DNA of 52,584 bases from Nitrospira japonica (lineage in GTDB: Bacteria; Nitrospirota; Thermodesulfovibrionia; Thermodesulfovibrionales; DYHX01): positions 1 through 52,584 of the forward strand of contig DYHX01000003.1 of the NCBI GenBank assembly GCA_020723925.1. The letters run 5' to 3'. Position numbers and translations under genes: made by a program. Positions 1 through 10,241 of the stretch are shown here, in pieces (the stretch's first letter is position 1; every line of letters starts with the position of its first letter). Under the pieces are notes generated by a model, which saw only the letters and a list, made by a program, of their open reading frames with translations, was not told the origin of the DNA and made no database searches.

Positions 1-170
1 TAATCTCTGAGGCACTTACGATTGCCATATTAATTATCTGTCGATTATAAAAATTTTGAGACAGCCTTTCCTATATCTATTTTTCGGTTCTATTTCGTTG
101 TGTATTATACCCTTGCTAAAATGGATTGACAAGGGAGGATGGTTTGTTAAATAGAGAGAATCAGGCCTTC

Positions 171-1067
171 TTAAGGCTTGTAGTCCGGGTATTGCGACTC
201 CTGCAGTGCCTTAATCCTGTCATCAAGATCAGGGTGTGTTGCGAACAGCGCTGCTATGCCGCGCCTCTTAGAGCCTGAAATCCCAAACGCTGCTATCTTG
301 TCAGGCAGATGGGGTTGTCGTATTGAGGCCTTTAGCCCCTCCAGAGCGCCAATCATAGGTTTTTTGCCGACCATATCTGCGGCTCCGCTGTCAGCCCTGT
401 ATTCACGCCTGCGTGAAAACCAGAAGACAATAATAGATGCCAATATGGCCAACATAATTTCCGCTATAATCGTTGTTATCCAAAAGCCAATTCCGTGACC
501 CCTCTCGTTTTTCAATATAACCCTGTCAACTACATAACCAATAACACGGGATAGGAAGATTACAAAAGTATTCACCACACCCTGAATAAGTGCAAGTGTT
601 ATCATATCTCCATTGGCTATATGTGCTACCTCATGGGCCAGTACGGCGCGACTCTGTTGCCTGTCCATGCGGCGTAATAATCCTGAAGACACTGCAACTA
701 ACGCATTGTTCCTTCGCATGCCAGTAGCAAAGGCATTCATGTCGTCGGCTAGGTATATGGCAACTTCTGGAGTTCCGATACGAGACTGTTTCGCTAAGTC
801 TGATACTGTTCTGACAAGCCATGCCTCTGTTTCGTTGCCCGGAGAACTTATTGCTTTTGCACCAGTGAGTCTTTTTGCTGTCCACTTCGACAGTGCAAGG
901 CTTATGAATGCCCCGCCCATGCCGAATATAGCAGCAAAGATAAGCAATGACTGGTAATTTATTCCGTAGGGAGTTAAATATGGTTCTACCCCGAGTATTC
1001 TAAGTGTAGTGCTTAGTACTATCAAAATTGCTATGTTTGTAATTAGAAAATAAAATACTCTGCGCAT
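171..1067 (-). CDS. htpX: HtpX-type membrane zinc metalloprotease (M48)
   Basis: ORF 298 aa; HEVAH zinc motif (AVLAHEVAHIANGDM), N-terminal TM helices, AGGAGG-like RBS upstream of ATG. Confidence 0.93.
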   Translation of the reverse strand: MRRVFYFLITNIAILIVLSTTLRILGVEPYLTPYGINYQSLLIFAAIFGMGGAFISLALSKWTAKRLTGAKAISSPGNETEAWLVRTVSDLAKQSRIGTPEVAIYLADDMNAFATGMRRNNALVAVSSGLLRRMDRQQSRAVLAHEVAHIANGDMITLALIQGVVNTFVIFLSRVIGYVVDRVILKNERGHGIGFWITTIIAEIMLAILASIIVFWFSRRREYRADSGAADMVGKKPMIGALEGLKASIRQPHLPDKIAAFGISGSKRRGIAALFATHPDLDDRIKALQESQYPDYKP

Positions 1068-1098
1068 TTTAACCTCCTTATCCTTACATTCATTGCTC

Positions 1099-3783
1099 TT
1101 ATTTTGCCATCTTTTTCAGTATCTGTTCAAGTTTTTTCAGTTGTTCACCGTAACCTGCCCAATCTCCCTGTCTCTGAAGTTCGTTTGCCCTTTCGAATGC
1201 CCGCACAGCCTCTTTTGCAAGTTCATCAATAGAGACCCTGACATCTTCGATTAATTTTCCTTTAGTCGGCAAAACCTTTCTACCTCCGAATAACCTCTGA
1301 AGACCGAGTTCAAGGTTTTCCTCCATAACAACATCGTTTTCATAGGCAACAATGACCCTTCTAAGTTCTGGAAGCCCACCCTTGTCTACCGCAGCCAGAT
1401 ACAAGGGCTGAACATATAAGAGGGAGCTTTCAATTGGGATAACAAGAAGGCTTCCCCTTATGACCTGTGAACCCCCCTGGCCCCACAGGGTGAGTTGTTG
1501 AGATATATATGAATCCTGGTCTATACGGGCATCGATCTGTCTTGGTCCGAATACGAGTCTGTCCCTTGGAAAGGTATATGCGATCAATTTGCCATAGTTT
1601 GGTTCGTCACACCTCGCTGAAAGCCATGCTGCTAAATTGTCCCTTTTGGAAGGTGTGTAGGGTAAAAGTAAAATGTATTCTTCTTTTTTCTCTTCTGGAA
1701 GTTTCATCATGGTGTAGTATGGCTCCATGGGCTTATCACCGTAAACAGGTATCTCCCATAGGTCTTCTTTATTGTAAAAAACCTTCGGATCGGTCATGTG
1801 GTAAATCGAAAACATTTTTGCCTGCACCTGAAGAAACCCTTGCGGGTATCTGATATGTTTCCTCAGGTCATCCTGCATTTTTGACATGGGTTTGAAAAGA
1901 TCAGGGAAGATAGCATTATAGACCCTGACCACCATATCATCAGAGTCACTTATGTAGAAATTAACGGACCCATTGTAAGCATCAACTATAACCTTCACAG
2001 AATTCCTCATATAATTGATATTTCTGTTTAATGGCTTTGAATAAGGAACTCTGTTAGATACGGTATAGGCATCTACAATCCAGAACAACCTTCCATCTTC
2101 AGAGACAACAATGTAAGGGTCTGTATCATATACAAGGAACGGAGCAATGAGACGCACCCTATCTAAAATATTCCTGTTGTATAATATCCTGCTTTCGGGA
2201 GTAATGTCAGATGAAAGGACGATCTTGCCTGTATTAAACTTCATTGCAAACACCGCTTTCTTGATTAAAGATGATAACTTTACCCCTCCATCGCCTTTAT
2301 ATGAAGTGTAGACATTCCCTTCAGATGTCGGATAACTGAACTCAGGCACCTTTGTCTTTACAATTACATAATCACTCGAAAGCTCGCCAAAATATATCTC
2401 GGGCCTTGTTATCTTTATGTCTGCAGAGGAGACAGGGGGTATGTCTTTGATGATGAATTCAGGCAGACCTTCCCTGGTGATCCTGCTCACAGGGCCCATG
2501 GTGATGCCGTTACCGTGGGTGAAGACCATCTTCTCATTAATCCACGATTTACCTGGCAGGTCGTTGTAAGAGAGTTCCCTCGGAGACATCATGACCTGCA
2601 TATATTCGCCGTTGACTGCATATCGGTCATTGTCAACACCTGTAAATTTATAGTATGTCCTTATCTGCTGGAGCTGGCTGTACGTCCTGAGGAGAGGCGA
2701 GTCATCCCACAACCTGATGTTCTTAATAGTAGCATTGTTTCTTTCAATATCTTTAGCTGTCAGATTGTATGAAACATCAAACGGCCTGACCTCTATCCTT
2801 TCGAGGTCATAACCAACCCTGGTAAATTTAATACCGTGCTCTATGAATGGCCTCTCAAGGGCAAGTTCATTAGGTGCGACCTTAAGATTCTGGAGCAAAG
2901 ATGGATAAACCATAAGGCCGACCACATAGACCAGTGCTGTAAAACCTATCGGGAAAAATGCTATTTTCCATGACCCTCTGAAAAGTCCTGCAATGAAAAG
3001 AACACCGGTTATTAATGTAAGGATAATCAGCAATCTTAATGCAAGGAGTTTAGCATGAATGTCCGTGTATCCAGCCCCAAAGATTACACCATGTGCCGAG
3101 AATAATAGATTAAATTTATCGAGATAAAAACCAAAGGCTATATTCAGAATAAATAACCCTGCAAGAATTCTGATATGCCTTTTGACCCTTCCATCGATGG
3201 ATATATTGTTCTCCCTTGCGGTTATACCTCCCCTGAGAAGATAGTTAGCGGCCACGATGAAAAGCGCTGCCATAATGGTGAGACCTGCAAAACCTTTGAT
3301 GGATTCAATCAGGGGGAGTTCAAATAGATAAAAACCAATGTCCTTACTGAAGATAGGGTCACTTATACCTACATCCATGCGGTTCTGGAAGGTCAAGACC
3401 TCTTTCCATATAGAGCTGCCCCAGATGCCGGCAAAAAGTCCTGTCAGAATTCCTGCCAATATAGTCAGAGGTTTAACCACCTTATTTAATCCCCCTGTAT
3501 TCAGAGAGATTCTTGTTTGCTCTATGAAAAGCAGGTCGATCGATGGAAAATTAATTCTGTTTGCGACAATCACATTGGTTAATATAAAGGCAAGAGAAGA
3601 TAGACCGAATGCTAAGCCTACCAGAACCCTGGTCGAAAGAACCTTTGTGAAGACGTCTGGATAATTGACCTCATTGAAGAAGAGCCAGTTTGTGTATAAA
3701 TTGATTATTGTTACACTCCCAAATACGATAAGAAAAATTAAAGCGGCTAAAATAAGAATAAATGTCCTGTTCCTCTTCATCAT
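1099..3783 (-). CDS. UPF0182 family large membrane protein
   Basis: 894 aa ORF with several N-terminal TM segments and UPF0182-like soluble domain; GAGGAGG RBS. Confidence 0.88.
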   Translation of the reverse strand: MMKRNRTFILILAALIFLIVFGSVTIINLYTNWLFFNEVNYPDVFTKVLSTRVLVGLAFGLSSLAFILTNVIVANRINFPSIDLLFIEQTRISLNTGGLNKVVKPLTILAGILTGLFAGIWGSSIWKEVLTFQNRMDVGISDPIFSKDIGFYLFELPLIESIKGFAGLTIMAALFIVAANYLLRGGITARENNISIDGRVKRHIRILAGLFILNIAFGFYLDKFNLLFSAHGVIFGAGYTDIHAKLLALRLLIILTLITGVLFIAGLFRGSWKIAFFPIGFTALVYVVGLMVYPSLLQNLKVAPNELALERPFIEHGIKFTRVGYDLERIEVRPFDVSYNLTAKDIERNNATIKNIRLWDDSPLLRTYSQLQQIRTYYKFTGVDNDRYAVNGEYMQVMMSPRELSYNDLPGKSWINEKMVFTHGNGITMGPVSRITREGLPEFIIKDIPPVSSADIKITRPEIYFGELSSDYVIVKTKVPEFSYPTSEGNVYTSYKGDGGVKLSSLIKKAVFAMKFNTGKIVLSSDITPESRILYNRNILDRVRLIAPFLVYDTDPYIVVSEDGRLFWIVDAYTVSNRVPYSKPLNRNINYMRNSVKVIVDAYNGSVNFYISDSDDMVVRVYNAIFPDLFKPMSKMQDDLRKHIRYPQGFLQVQAKMFSIYHMTDPKVFYNKEDLWEIPVYGDKPMEPYYTMMKLPEEKKEEYILLLPYTPSKRDNLAAWLSARCDEPNYGKLIAYTFPRDRLVFGPRQIDARIDQDSYISQQLTLWGQGGSQVIRGSLLVIPIESSLLYVQPLYLAAVDKGGLPELRRVIVAYENDVVMEENLELGLQRLFGGRKVLPTKGKLIEDVRVSIDELAKEAVRAFERANELQRQGDWAGYGEQLKKLEQILKKMAK

Positions 3784-3825
3784 CTCTAAACCTCCTCTCG
3801 ATTTTAAATGGATAGCGAGCGTATT

Positions 3826-3913
3826 CCCCGCAGCTTGCTGCGGGGTTTAGCAAGCGAATATAAAAATAATAATTCCTTGCATTAAGATTCCCTGTAGCAA
3901 GCTACGGGGAATC
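3826..3913. repeat. Pair of REP-like hairpins (CCCCGCAGC-TT-GCTGCGGGG and GATTCCCTGTAGC-AA-GCTACGGGGAATC) in opposite orientation
   Basis: Hairpin 3826-3845 and hairpin 3886-3913 read directly; located between divergent genes. Confidence 0.75.
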
Positions 3914-3998
3914 TTCAATTACAGGGTAAAAATTACTGGTCAAACCATTATATATATCCAGGGTGATAATAACAACCGTATTTAGTATAATTATAACT

Positions 3999-4646
3999 AT
4001 GAATGGATATTCTTTAGAGCATTTGATAACTGCAGTTGTAGCTGGACAAAATGACAGAGCTGTATCTATTGCGGAGGTATTACTTAAAAACGGCACAAGC
4101 CCCGAATCATTAATACAGGATGGACTGACTGTGGCGCTCCGCTCCCTCGATGCTAAGTGCACCGCTGAGGAGTTTAATCTCTTAGAGATAATGCTTGCAG
4201 GCAGGGCGATGATGACAGTCATGGACAATGTCATTGCAACACACCTTTTGAGCAGCTCTACAATTGAGCCTGTCCCTGAAAAGACAATTATTATAGGCAC
4301 AATAAAAGGAGACATCCATGAGCTTGGCAAAAATGTAGTAAAGATGATGCTTAAGGCTCAGGGGCTCAGGGTTATAGACATTGGCAAAGATGCAAGCCCT
4401 GAGAGCTTTGTCAAGGCTGCAATGTTAGAAAGTGCAAGATTTATCGGCGTAAGCAGCCTGATCACATTGACAATGCCATTTATAAGAGAGATAAGACCGC
4501 TGTTGAACGATACAGGGCTTGATAATGTAAAAATACTTGCTGGAGGGGCTGCAATACAGCAGGCATCTCCCTCGGACCTCAATGTTGATTTTGTCGCTCA
4601 GGACGTATTTGATGCCGTACACTACCTAAATGGGCTCACCTCATGA
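3999..4646 (+). CDS. Methyltransferase-cognate corrinoid (B12-binding) protein
   Basis: GDIHELGKNVV (DxHxxG cobalamin ligand motif) and B12-binding fold; start refined to MNGYSLEHL. Confidence 0.88.
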   Translation: MNGYSLEHLITAVVAGQNDRAVSIAEVLLKNGTSPESLIQDGLTVALRSLDAKCTAEEFNLLEIMLAGRAMMTVMDNVIATHLLSSSTIEPVPEKTIIIGTIKGDIHELGKNVVKMMLKAQGLRVIDIGKDASPESFVKAAMLESARFIGVSSLITLTMPFIREIRPLLNDTGLDNVKILAGGAAIQQASPSDLNVDFVAQDVFDAVHYLNGLTS

Positions 4647-5653
4647 CATCATATGAACGAGTATTAAACACTATAGAAGGTAAAGGCATTGACAGGGTCT
4701 CCGCAGCTCCGGAGATATTTGGCCTTTCAGCAAGGATAAATGGGTACACTATAAAACAGTATGTGACAGACGCACAAACACTCGCTTTATGTCAGATTAA
4801 AAGCCAACAGGTGTTTGGTTGCGATATTGTATTTGCCTTTGCTGATACAGCGCTGGAGGCTGAGGCAGTTGGATGCAGGCTTTACTATCCTGATAATGCA
4901 TATCCCTATATCGTTGATCATATCATTAAAACCTCAAAAGACATCGATAAGCTTAAAATACCAGACCCGTTCAGAGACGGCAGAATGCCATTAGTAGTTG
5001 AGGCATGCCGCTCAATGCATAATGAGCTAAAAGACGACTGTGTGGTAACAGCATGTGTGCCTGGTCCTATAAGCCTTGCAGCCCAACTCTCAGGGCTTGA
5101 GACATTTATGTTTTTGATAGCAGACGACTTAGACTCTGTGGAAAAAATACTTAATTTTTCAGAGGATGTGATAATGCGTTATGCAGAGGCACTTTTAAAG
5201 TCAGGTGCGCACTCTATAATGCTTTTTGACCCTGTCGCATCCCCGGCAGTTGTGCCGCCCTCTGTGTTTAAAGATCTGGAAGCCCCTCGTTTAAAACGGA
5301 TGACCGATGCACTCAGGGCGATGGGGTCAAAGTTCCTGTGGTTAAGCATTGCAGGGGCTACTCAAAAAATACTCCCGCTTTTTTCAGGTATAGGGATTGA
5401 CCTTGCTACCGTAGACTATGTAGTGCCTATATCTGATGCCATACGCCTCACCGAAGGTGTAATTATAAACGGCAATATAAAACCGCTGTCCTTTGTCACT
5501 GCCCAACCAGATGAGATAAAACAGATTGCCATTAACTGCTTAAATGAGGCAAAGGGCAGATTTATATTAGGCTCTGGGTGCGAAATGCCTCTTGAGTCGA
5601 AACCTGAGAACATAGGAGCGCTAATAGATGCGGCAGTTTCATCGCCCCTTTAA
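4643..5653 (+). CDS. MtaA/UroD-family methyltransferase-like protein
   Basis: 336 aa UroD-fold sequence, overlaps corrinoid gene by 4 nt (ATGA). Confidence 0.8.
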   Translation: MTSYERVLNTIEGKGIDRVSAAPEIFGLSARINGYTIKQYVTDAQTLALCQIKSQQVFGCDIVFAFADTALEAEAVGCRLYYPDNAYPYIVDHIIKTSKDIDKLKIPDPFRDGRMPLVVEACRSMHNELKDDCVVTACVPGPISLAAQLSGLETFMFLIADDLDSVEKILNFSEDVIMRYAEALLKSGAHSIMLFDPVASPAVVPPSVFKDLEAPRLKRMTDALRAMGSKFLWLSIAGATQKILPLFSGIGIDLATVDYVVPISDAIRLTEGVIINGNIKPLSFVTAQPDEIKQIAINCLNEAKGRFILGSGCEMPLESKPENIGALIDAAVSSPL

Positions 5654-6314
5654 GCTTGTAGCCTGTGAGGTATTTAAAAAAGATATCCTCAGAATACAGC
5701 ACAGGTTTAATTTGACATCACAGTATGATACGCTTTTTCTAGCTTTTGGATACCACAGAAATCCAAAAGAACTATCAAAAAAACTGCAAGAGATTATTGA
5801 TAAATGCACAGATTATGAGTATACCATCCTTTCATACGGCTGCTGCGGAGGCGGTGCTATGGGCTTTGAGGTAAAAGAGACTCCGGTTGTGATACCAAGA
5901 GTCCATGACTGCTTTGATATTTTTTTAGGCAGACAAAAACGGACAGCACTTTTTAGAGAAGAGCCCGGGACTTACTTTCTATCGGATGGATGGGTCGCAT
6001 CAGACGGCACCCCATTTGAAAAGCTGAATAACAATAAAAGCAACTTAACTGTTGGCCTTGAAGACAATAATCTTATAACTCTGGCTTACAGCGGCTATAA
6101 AAGGCTGGTCTTTATCAGGACAGGCTCTGAATTAGATATAACCAATAGCCGAGTAAGGCTCTCCGCATCCATGATGGGATGGGATATGGTTGAAATAAAC
6201 TCAGACATGTCTGTATTACACAGACTTTTGAACTTTCAATGGGACAGTAATGATTTTTTAACGCTTAAAACTGGAGAGCGGTTTGATATACAAAGATTGA
6301 TAAAATCAGCATAA
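5628..6314 (+). CDS. DUF1638-like protein of corrinoid methyltransferase clusters
   Basis: 228 aa; SYGCCGGGAMGFE motif; translationally overlapped with preceding gene. Confidence 0.65.
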   Translation: MRQFHRPFKLVACEVFKKDILRIQHRFNLTSQYDTLFLAFGYHRNPKELSKKLQEIIDKCTDYEYTILSYGCCGGGAMGFEVKETPVVIPRVHDCFDIFLGRQKRTALFREEPGTYFLSDGWVASDGTPFEKLNNNKSNLTVGLEDNNLITLAYSGYKRLVFIRTGSELDITNSRVRLSASMMGWDMVEINSDMSVLHRLLNFQWDSNDFLTLKTGERFDIQRLIKSA

Positions 6315-6355
6315 GCCTTCGGTGCATAAAAAAATATGTAGGGGTTTATTTAAGC

Positions 6356-8188
6356 ATGAAAGACAAACACTTAAAGATTACCATACAGCCTGGCAATAAA
6401 AGAATTACCGTGCCTAAAGGTTCAAACCTTTTAAGCGTGCTCACCTTCGCCGGGGTAACTATCCCAACCCTTTGCAATCACAATGGCTCATGCGGTAAGT
6501 GCAGGGTTATATTAAGAACAGTGGCAGATGAGCCGTCAGATGTTGAACGCTTCTCCCTTGGCGAGGCATTAATAAGCGAAGGTTACAGACTTGCCTGTAA
6601 GACAATCATTTTTAATGACTGTGAAGTCGTTATCCCGCAGGAAAGCGTAGAGAATATGTTTGAACCTTCTTACACGGGTGAAGAGATTAGCCAGATATCA
6701 GAAATGCCTTATGCTGTAGAGCCGCATATCTTACAAAAAGAGGTCAATCTTACCAGTAGCAAAATCTTCCCTATAGACAAAAGGGTGTTGGCAGCAGTTG
6801 GTGAAAACTATAGCATCAGACCATCACTTATCTATCACCTAAAAGAAAAGGCATCAGGGCATTCATGGGCTGTGCTTAACAAAAGCCGTAGAGAGGTCAC
6901 TGATATTATAAAAAAACCCACTGCTGTATTAGCAGCCTTAGATATTGGAACAACAACTATAGCAGGGTATTTATTTGATGTAGCAGGGGGGAAACTGCTA
7001 AGCGCATCTACCATCTTTAACCCTACAACTGTATTTGGCGGAGATGTGATAAGCCGCCTTACATTTGCAGCGACTAACCCTGACGGCACAGCAAGGCTTC
7101 ACAGAAGTCTCTTAGAAGGGGTAAGGAACATATTACAGATACTTTGCAAGCGTGCAGAGCGTCAATCAAAAGATATATACCAGATTGCTGTGTGCGGCAA
7201 CACCATAATGCAGCATATATTCATAGGTATTGATGCCTCATGCATGGGTATTGCCCCATATGAGCCAACCATAACCAATCTATACAACATAAGACTGCGG
7301 CATATAAAAGACTACAAGGCATTGGGGCTTAATCAAGATATAGATGTCTTGATAATGCCGGCGGTAAGCGCATTTATAGGGGGCGATGCTGTTGCTTGCG
7401 CCCTTGCTGTAAGCCTGCACAAGAAAGATAGACCATCCCTTATTATAGATTTAGGCACTAATGGAGAGATGCTTTTAGGGCACAAAAAAGGTATATGGGC
7501 TGCATCAGCAAGCGCAGGGCCTGCCTTTGAAGGATATAGTCTAAGTTCAGGCATGCGTGCGGGGATTGGCGCAATAGAATATGTGGCGATAAACAATCAT
7601 CTGAGCGTCAAATACCGTGTAATAGGGGGGGGAGCACCTGTAGGCTTATGCGGCTCAGGGGCGATTTCAACAATGGCCCACCTTGTAGGCTATGGTTTTA
7701 TCACTGAAAAAGGTCATTTAAAGGCTTCTCAACAGTCTCAGCGTTTTACAGACGGAGGGTTTGTCATTGCCTCTGCAGAAGAGACATCAACGGGTAGACC
7801 AATAACATTCACCCGTAAGGACGTAGAGGCGCTTCAGTCAGCAAAGGCTGCATTTGCATGCGGCATCTCATATCTGATAAAGGCTGCAGACATCAGCCCT
7901 GAGGATATAGAAAATGTCTATCTTGCAGGCGCATTCGGAAACAGGATTGAAGTTGACGACCTCAAGGTCATAGGGCTCATACCGTCAGACATCAAGGCAG
8001 CAACTTCGTATATAGGCAATGCAGCAGGGATTGGCGTATCTATGGCGCTGCTGTCAGACACCGCGCAAAGCGACGCTCAAGCTATTGCAGATATGACAAA
8101 ACATATAAACCTCGGCGCTTCATTACAGTTTGAGGATGAATTCGTCAACGCCCTTTTCTTCAAAAATTCAGGATGCTATGGAAGGTAA
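6356..8188 (+). CDS. RACo-type corrinoid activation protein: N-terminal [2Fe-2S] ferredoxin plus ASKHA ATPase domain
   Basis: CNHNGSCGKCRV 2Fe-2S motif; LDIGTTTIAGY and LIIDLGTNGEM ASKHA motifs. Confidence 0.9.
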   Translation: MKDKHLKITIQPGNKRITVPKGSNLLSVLTFAGVTIPTLCNHNGSCGKCRVILRTVADEPSDVERFSLGEALISEGYRLACKTIIFNDCEVVIPQESVENMFEPSYTGEEISQISEMPYAVEPHILQKEVNLTSSKIFPIDKRVLAAVGENYSIRPSLIYHLKEKASGHSWAVLNKSRREVTDIIKKPTAVLAALDIGTTTIAGYLFDVAGGKLLSASTIFNPTTVFGGDVISRLTFAATNPDGTARLHRSLLEGVRNILQILCKRAERQSKDIYQIAVCGNTIMQHIFIGIDASCMGIAPYEPTITNLYNIRLRHIKDYKALGLNQDIDVLIMPAVSAFIGGDAVACALAVSLHKKDRPSLIIDLGTNGEMLLGHKKGIWAASASAGPAFEGYSLSSGMRAGIGAIEYVAINNHLSVKYRVIGGGAPVGLCGSGAISTMAHLVGYGFITEKGHLKASQQSQRFTDGGFVIASAEETSTGRPITFTRKDVEALQSAKAAFACGISYLIKAADISPEDIENVYLAGAFGNRIEVDDLKVIGLIPSDIKAATSYIGNAAGIGVSMALLSDTAQSDAQAIADMTKHINLGASLQFEDEFVNALFFKNSGCYGR

Positions 8189-9929
8189 CAACAAAGAGGC
8201 TGATATAAACCTTTCAGGGCTTTCTACAATTATTAAGCTCAACAATATGTTTGGATTTCTCCCGATCAGTCTTAATGAAATGCTCTTAGCCACCGTGGGA
8301 GAGGTCTTAAAACTCTTTAACCCCAATAGCTGTGCTATTTTCATGATAAAGGATCAAGACGTAATAGAACTCGCAGCAATTCAAGGTAAAGAAAGCATTA
8401 AACCGGACTTTGACCCTCATAAGAGCCATGATATAAAGCACTGTAAGGTCGTAAGAGATAGTCTTCTCTTTGTGTCTGATGATAAACACCACTGCGCAAA
8501 CCGTCAACCTTATGGTGAAGGATATCCCTTTCATGTCTGTATTCCTATAATTGCTGAAAAGGTTGTAGGGGTACTTTCGATGGATTTTTTAAATAAAAAG
8601 GCCATTTTCTCTGATGAACTTAATATCCTTCTTTCTATAACCAATCAGGCAGCTATTGCAATTCAGCGCACTATGCTTTTCAATGACATGAAAAAGGAAA
8701 AGATAGAGCTTGAAACCGCTTACAAAGAGATACAAAAACTCAATAACGAACTCAGTAAGAAAATATCAGAGCTCAAAGATACTCAGGAGCAGTTATTACA
8801 GTCTCAAAAAATGGAGGCGCTGGGAAGACTGGCAGGCGGCATAGCCCATGATTTTAACAATTTGTTGACCGTTGTAATTGGATATTCTGAACTAACACTT
8901 AACGAATTGTCCCAGGAAAGTTCGCTCAGGTTCAATACTAACAAGGTATTAAAAGCTACTGACCGCCTAAAGTCACTAACTGGGCAGTTGCTTGCATTCA
9001 GCAGAAAGCAGTTTATTGATTCCCGTATAATAAACCCCAATAGATTAATAACTGATTTTGCTGTTATGCTAAAACGACTAATAGGGGAAGACATAGAGCT
9101 TGAGATAGCACTGTCGCCTGATGTCGGCAGCATAAGGGCTGACCACAGACAAATAGAACAGGTGATTATGAACCTGTGCATAAACTCAAAGCAGGCAATG
9201 CCAAACGGCGGGAAACTCTTTATAGAGACAAAAAATGTAAAGCTTAACGAAATATATACTAAGCATTATCTCGATATAACACCAGGGTGGTATGTGATGA
9301 TAGCCGTGTCAGACACAGGGCATGGCATGTCTGAAGATGTGATAGCTCACATATTTGAGCCTTTCTTTACAACCAGAGAAATAGGTCAGGGAACAGGTCT
9401 CGGGCTTTCTGTTGTTCACGGTATTGTAAAACAGCACAACGGCGGCATACGGGTATATAGTGAGATCGGGAAAGGCACAACCTTTGAGATATACCTTCCA
9501 ATCATTGAAGAGCCAATATCTGATTTAACTGAACCATATCAGGATTCAAATATGCCCAGAGGAAGTGAAAGCATTTTATTGGTTGAGGACGAAGATTTAG
9601 TAAGGGAACTCATAAGAGACATGCTCTCAGGGAGTGGATACAGCATCACAATAGCTTCAAACGGAGAGGAGACTATGAAACTCATCCAGAAGACCAACAG
9701 TTGCTTTGACCTATTGATAACCGATGTCGTTTTGCCCGGGATGAATGGCATGGAGCTTGCCAACAATATAAGGGCCTTAATACCAGATATAAAAGTCCTG
9801 TATATCTCAGGCCATAATGAAGATATAATACACAAATGCGGCGTATTAGAAGAAGGGATCTCATTTCTTCGAAAACCATTCACAGCGCTATCATTAAATA
9901 GTAAAGTCAGAGAGGTCTTAACATCTTAA
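8178..9929 (+). CDS. GAF-domain hybrid histidine kinase with C-terminal receiver
   Basis: GGIAHDFNNLL H-box, GTGLGLSVVHGIVKQH G-box, C-terminal REC (ILLVEDEDLVREL...LLITDVVLPGMNG); start refined to MEGNNKEAD, overlaps RACo gene. Confidence 0.9.
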   Translation: MEGNNKEADINLSGLSTIIKLNNMFGFLPISLNEMLLATVGEVLKLFNPNSCAIFMIKDQDVIELAAIQGKESIKPDFDPHKSHDIKHCKVVRDSLLFVSDDKHHCANRQPYGEGYPFHVCIPIIAEKVVGVLSMDFLNKKAIFSDELNILLSITNQAAIAIQRTMLFNDMKKEKIELETAYKEIQKLNNELSKKISELKDTQEQLLQSQKMEALGRLAGGIAHDFNNLLTVVIGYSELTLNELSQESSLRFNTNKVLKATDRLKSLTGQLLAFSRKQFIDSRIINPNRLITDFAVMLKRLIGEDIELEIALSPDVGSIRADHRQIEQVIMNLCINSKQAMPNGGKLFIETKNVKLNEIYTKHYLDITPGWYVMIAVSDTGHGMSEDVIAHIFEPFFTTREIGQGTGLGLSVVHGIVKQHNGGIRVYSEIGKGTTFEIYLPIIEEPISDLTEPYQDSNMPRGSESILLVEDEDLVRELIRDMLSGSGYSITIASNGEETMKLIQKTNSCFDLLITDVVLPGMNGMELANNIRALIPDIKVLYISGHNEDIIHKCGVLEEGISFLRKPFTALSLNSKVREVLTS

Positions 9930-10014
9930 AACGCATCAGAAATATTCAACATATAATTTGGTCATTAGCCCAAAAGATGCAGACATGGATTCAAAATTTC
10001 TTCAATGCGACGTA

Positions 10015-10169
10015 TTTATTACCTAAATTGAGCGATTTATTATGCAAACCCATGACAGCCGAGACGGCTGTCCTACCCTATGGGTATATAGGTGTTATCC
10101 AGTAGGACAGGCGTCTCGCCTGTCAAAGAGTGATTTATGATTAAAGAATCGCTCAATTTGGGTATTAAA
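10015..10169. repeat. ~155 bp nested palindromic (REPIN/MITE-like) element
   Basis: Outer arms 10015-10037 / 10147-10169 (21/23 complementary); inner hairpins GACAGCC-GAGAC-GGCTGTC (10054-10072) and GACAGGC-GTCTC-GCCTGTC (10106-10124). Confidence 0.85.
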
Positions 10170-10241
10170 TAAAATCCGAAAGATAGCTTGCTATTTTTGG
10201 TAAAATTGAGATACTGCTGATGTGAAGGAGGCGATATACAG

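Noticed and set aside
3826-3845. Rho-independent terminator
   Set aside because: Located between divergent gene starts and not followed by a T-run; better explained as REP-like element.
3800-3998. Cobalamin riboswitch upstream of corrinoid cluster
   Set aside because: No recognisable B12-box-like sequence or multi-helix junction; only REP-like hairpins seen.
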